From Pseudomonadota bacterium (lineage in GTDB: Bacteria > Myxococcota > Polyangia > GCA-2747355 > JACKDQ01), in assembly GCA_030591195.1 (NCBI GenBank), contig JAUVBO010000224.1, positions 1 through 5,880 of the forward strand: a DNA stretch of 5,880 nucleotides. Direction: 5' to 3'. The stretch's first letter is position 1. The number at the start of each line of letters is the position of its first letter. Below the pieces are notes generated by a model. It saw only the letters and a program-made list of their open reading frames with translations, had not been told where the DNA came from and did no database searches. Both the position numbers and the translations under genes were made by a program. This document shows positions 5,105-5,880 of the stretch, one piece after another.

Positions 5105-5791
5105 ATGATCGCCACTAGTTTGAAATTATTGGGACAACGAGGCCTCAGGCTCTGGGCGCTGCTGACGCTGGTCAGCATCGTCGGTCTGCCCGCCGCCGGC
5201 CACGCCGGTGGAAACAAGGACCCCCTGGCGAAGTTCCGGGTGATCGACACCAAGATCAATCCGGGAGGCAAGACCGCCACCGCGACGATCCTCTGGAACT
5301 ACAACGACGGCGGGCGCCCGAGCTACAACGGCAAGGGCGTCGAGTTCTACCTCCACCGCAGCGTGCCCTCGCATTTCTCTGCCGCCACCGGCACCCGGGT
5401 CGGCACGGTGGACATGAAGAACGGCCACGGCAAGGCCAAGATCACCTTCGACCTGAAGCAGACCGGCTCCAAGGCGGGTGAAGCGCTGGTGCTCGCCGCT
5501 CGCTGGCCGGCGGGTCACGGTCACGAGTGGGGCACCTCCCTGCGGCCTGGCGGCAACTTCTCCCTCCCCAAGGGGCTGGCTAGCCAGAGCGGGGCAGCAG
5601 GGATCGCCAACCTCAAGCTGCGTCGTCAGTACCGGACGGCCAACGGCGCGCCGGGCCAGTTCTCGGGGTTGATTCGCGCGGGTCTGACCCGCAGCGGCAA
5701 GTCGTACAAGTTTCGCTCGCGGACCAACCCGAGCAGCGGCGTCTACGTCAACCGGACCACCAGGCGGACCCGGAGATTTTCCGACCGCTGA
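5105..5791 (+). CDS. Secreted basic protein of unknown function, under a sigma-54 promoter
   Basis: I do not recognise a family for this 228-residue protein. Residues 1-34 form a clear signal peptide: basic start (K7, R12, R15), hydrophobic core (LWALLTLVSIVGLPA) and a signal peptidase I site at GHA|GG (after A34). Mature residues about 43-135 alternate hydrophobic and polar residues in a beta-rich pattern (FRVIDTKI, TATATILWNY, GVEFYLHRS, GKAKITFDLKQ, EALVLAARW), suggesting an immunoglobulin-like or fibronectin-like sandwich. The C-terminal third (about 155-228) is rich in Gly, Ser, Arg and Lys with few acidic residues and ends in a strongly basic stretch (RTTRRTRRFSDR). The mature protein contains no cysteine. 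No catalytic motif is visible. A sigma-54 promoter lies 78 bases upstream, so expression is probably conditional. Another exported protein begins 54 bases downstream. The start could equally be TTG at 5102. That it is a real gene is well supported by signal peptide, SD and promoter; the function is open. Confidence 0.8.
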   Translation: MIATSLKLLGQRGLRLWALLTLVSIVGLPAAGHAGGNKDPLAKFRVIDTKINPGGKTATATILWNYNDGGRPSYNGKGVEFYLHRSVPSHFSAATGTRVGTVDMKNGHGKAKITFDLKQTGSKAGEALVLAARWPAGHGHEWGTSLRPGGNFSLPKGLASQSGAAGIANLKLRRQYRTANGAPGQFSGLIRAGLTRSGKSYKFRSRTNPSSGVYVNRTTRRTRRFSDR

Positions 5792-5831
5792 GCCATGTCG
5801 AAGTCGTCTTGGCCGCAGAGAGCCGCGACTC

Positions 5832-5838
5832 AAGGAGG
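5832..5838 (+). promoter_or_regulatory. Strong Shine-Dalgarno for the gene at the right edge
   Basis: AAGGAGG, a full match to the anti-Shine-Dalgarno complement, lies seven bases before GTG 5846. It decides that GTG as the start over the in-frame ATG at 5795, which has no ribosome site. Confidence 0.8.
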
Positions 5839-5845
5839 ATATCCC

Positions 5846-5880
5846 GTGAAGACCCTACTCAGCTTTTGCCTCGTCGCCGC
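5846..5880 (+). CDS. Start of a probable exported protein (3' part outside window)
   Basis: Only the first 11 codons are visible. From GTG they read MKTLLSFCLVA, with a basic second residue and a hydrophobic run typical of a signal peptide's beginning; the Cys is too early for a lipobox. The gene follows the secreted-protein gene by 54 bases with no terminator between them, so the two are probably co-transcribed from the sigma-54 promoter. Nothing can be said about its product. Confidence 0.65.
   Translation, partial: MKTLLSFCLVA

Noticed and set aside
5795..5845. ATG at 5795 as the start of the right-edge gene
   Set aside because: It is in frame but has no ribosome site, and it would place 17 hydrophilic residues before the signal-peptide-like stretch; AAGGAGG directs initiation to GTG 5846.

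Overview
The window is GC-rich with densely packed genes on both strands. It looks bacterial. It carries a UGA-decoded selenoprotein SelD, a DnaJ-like protein with a reduced zinc finger, a small siroheme-type sulfite/nitrite reductase and a textbook sigma-54 promoter. That mix fits a deltaproteobacterium-like organism (Desulfobacterota, Myxococcota or a related candidate phylum), but this placement is an inference and no marker here settles it.

Layout. (1) Bases 1-401, plus strand: the 3' part of a DnaJ-related gene that begins outside the window. (2) Bases 407-1953, minus strand: a two-gene operon read leftwards. It encodes a predicted secreted, possibly lipid-anchored CBM9-like protein (1953-1087), followed with an ATGA overlap by a 227-residue siroheme/[4Fe-4S] reductase (1090-407). 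This operon converges on the dnaJ-like gene with only 5 bases between the stops. (3) Bases 1954-2050: a short divergent promoter region in which both candidate promoters lie so close to the start codons that the mRNAs would be nearly leaderless. (4) Bases 2051-4752, plus strand: an exported M20-family metallopeptidase of the PM20D1/carboxypeptidase S type, then, 26 bases later, selD. The selD reading frame contains an in-frame TGA at 3751-3753, exactly where the catalytic Cys/Sec belongs. A perfect 8-bp hairpin with a GGA loop follows 20 bases downstream, as expected of a bacterial SECIS element. The whole gene is therefore 3691-4752. A conventional caller would cut it at the TGA and lose the N-terminus. 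(5) Bases 4753-5101: a 349-base non-coding stretch, more AT-rich than its surroundings, with two dyads and then a perfect -24/-12 sigma-54 promoter (5012-5027). (6) Bases 5105-5791, plus strand: an unrecognised secreted, basic 228-residue protein, probably the first gene of a sigma-54-dependent unit. The next gene (from 5846, signal-peptide-like start, very strong Shine-Dalgarno) runs off the right edge.

How the parts may work together. SelD makes selenophosphate for selenocysteine synthesis, and its own mRNA must be decoded with selenocysteine, so the host must carry selA, selB and selC elsewhere. The small reductase makes sulfide from sulfite. Related siroheme enzymes can also reduce selenite, so a link to selenide supply for SelD is conceivable but unproven. 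The most open part of the window is the sigma-54-controlled pair of exported proteins at the right end.
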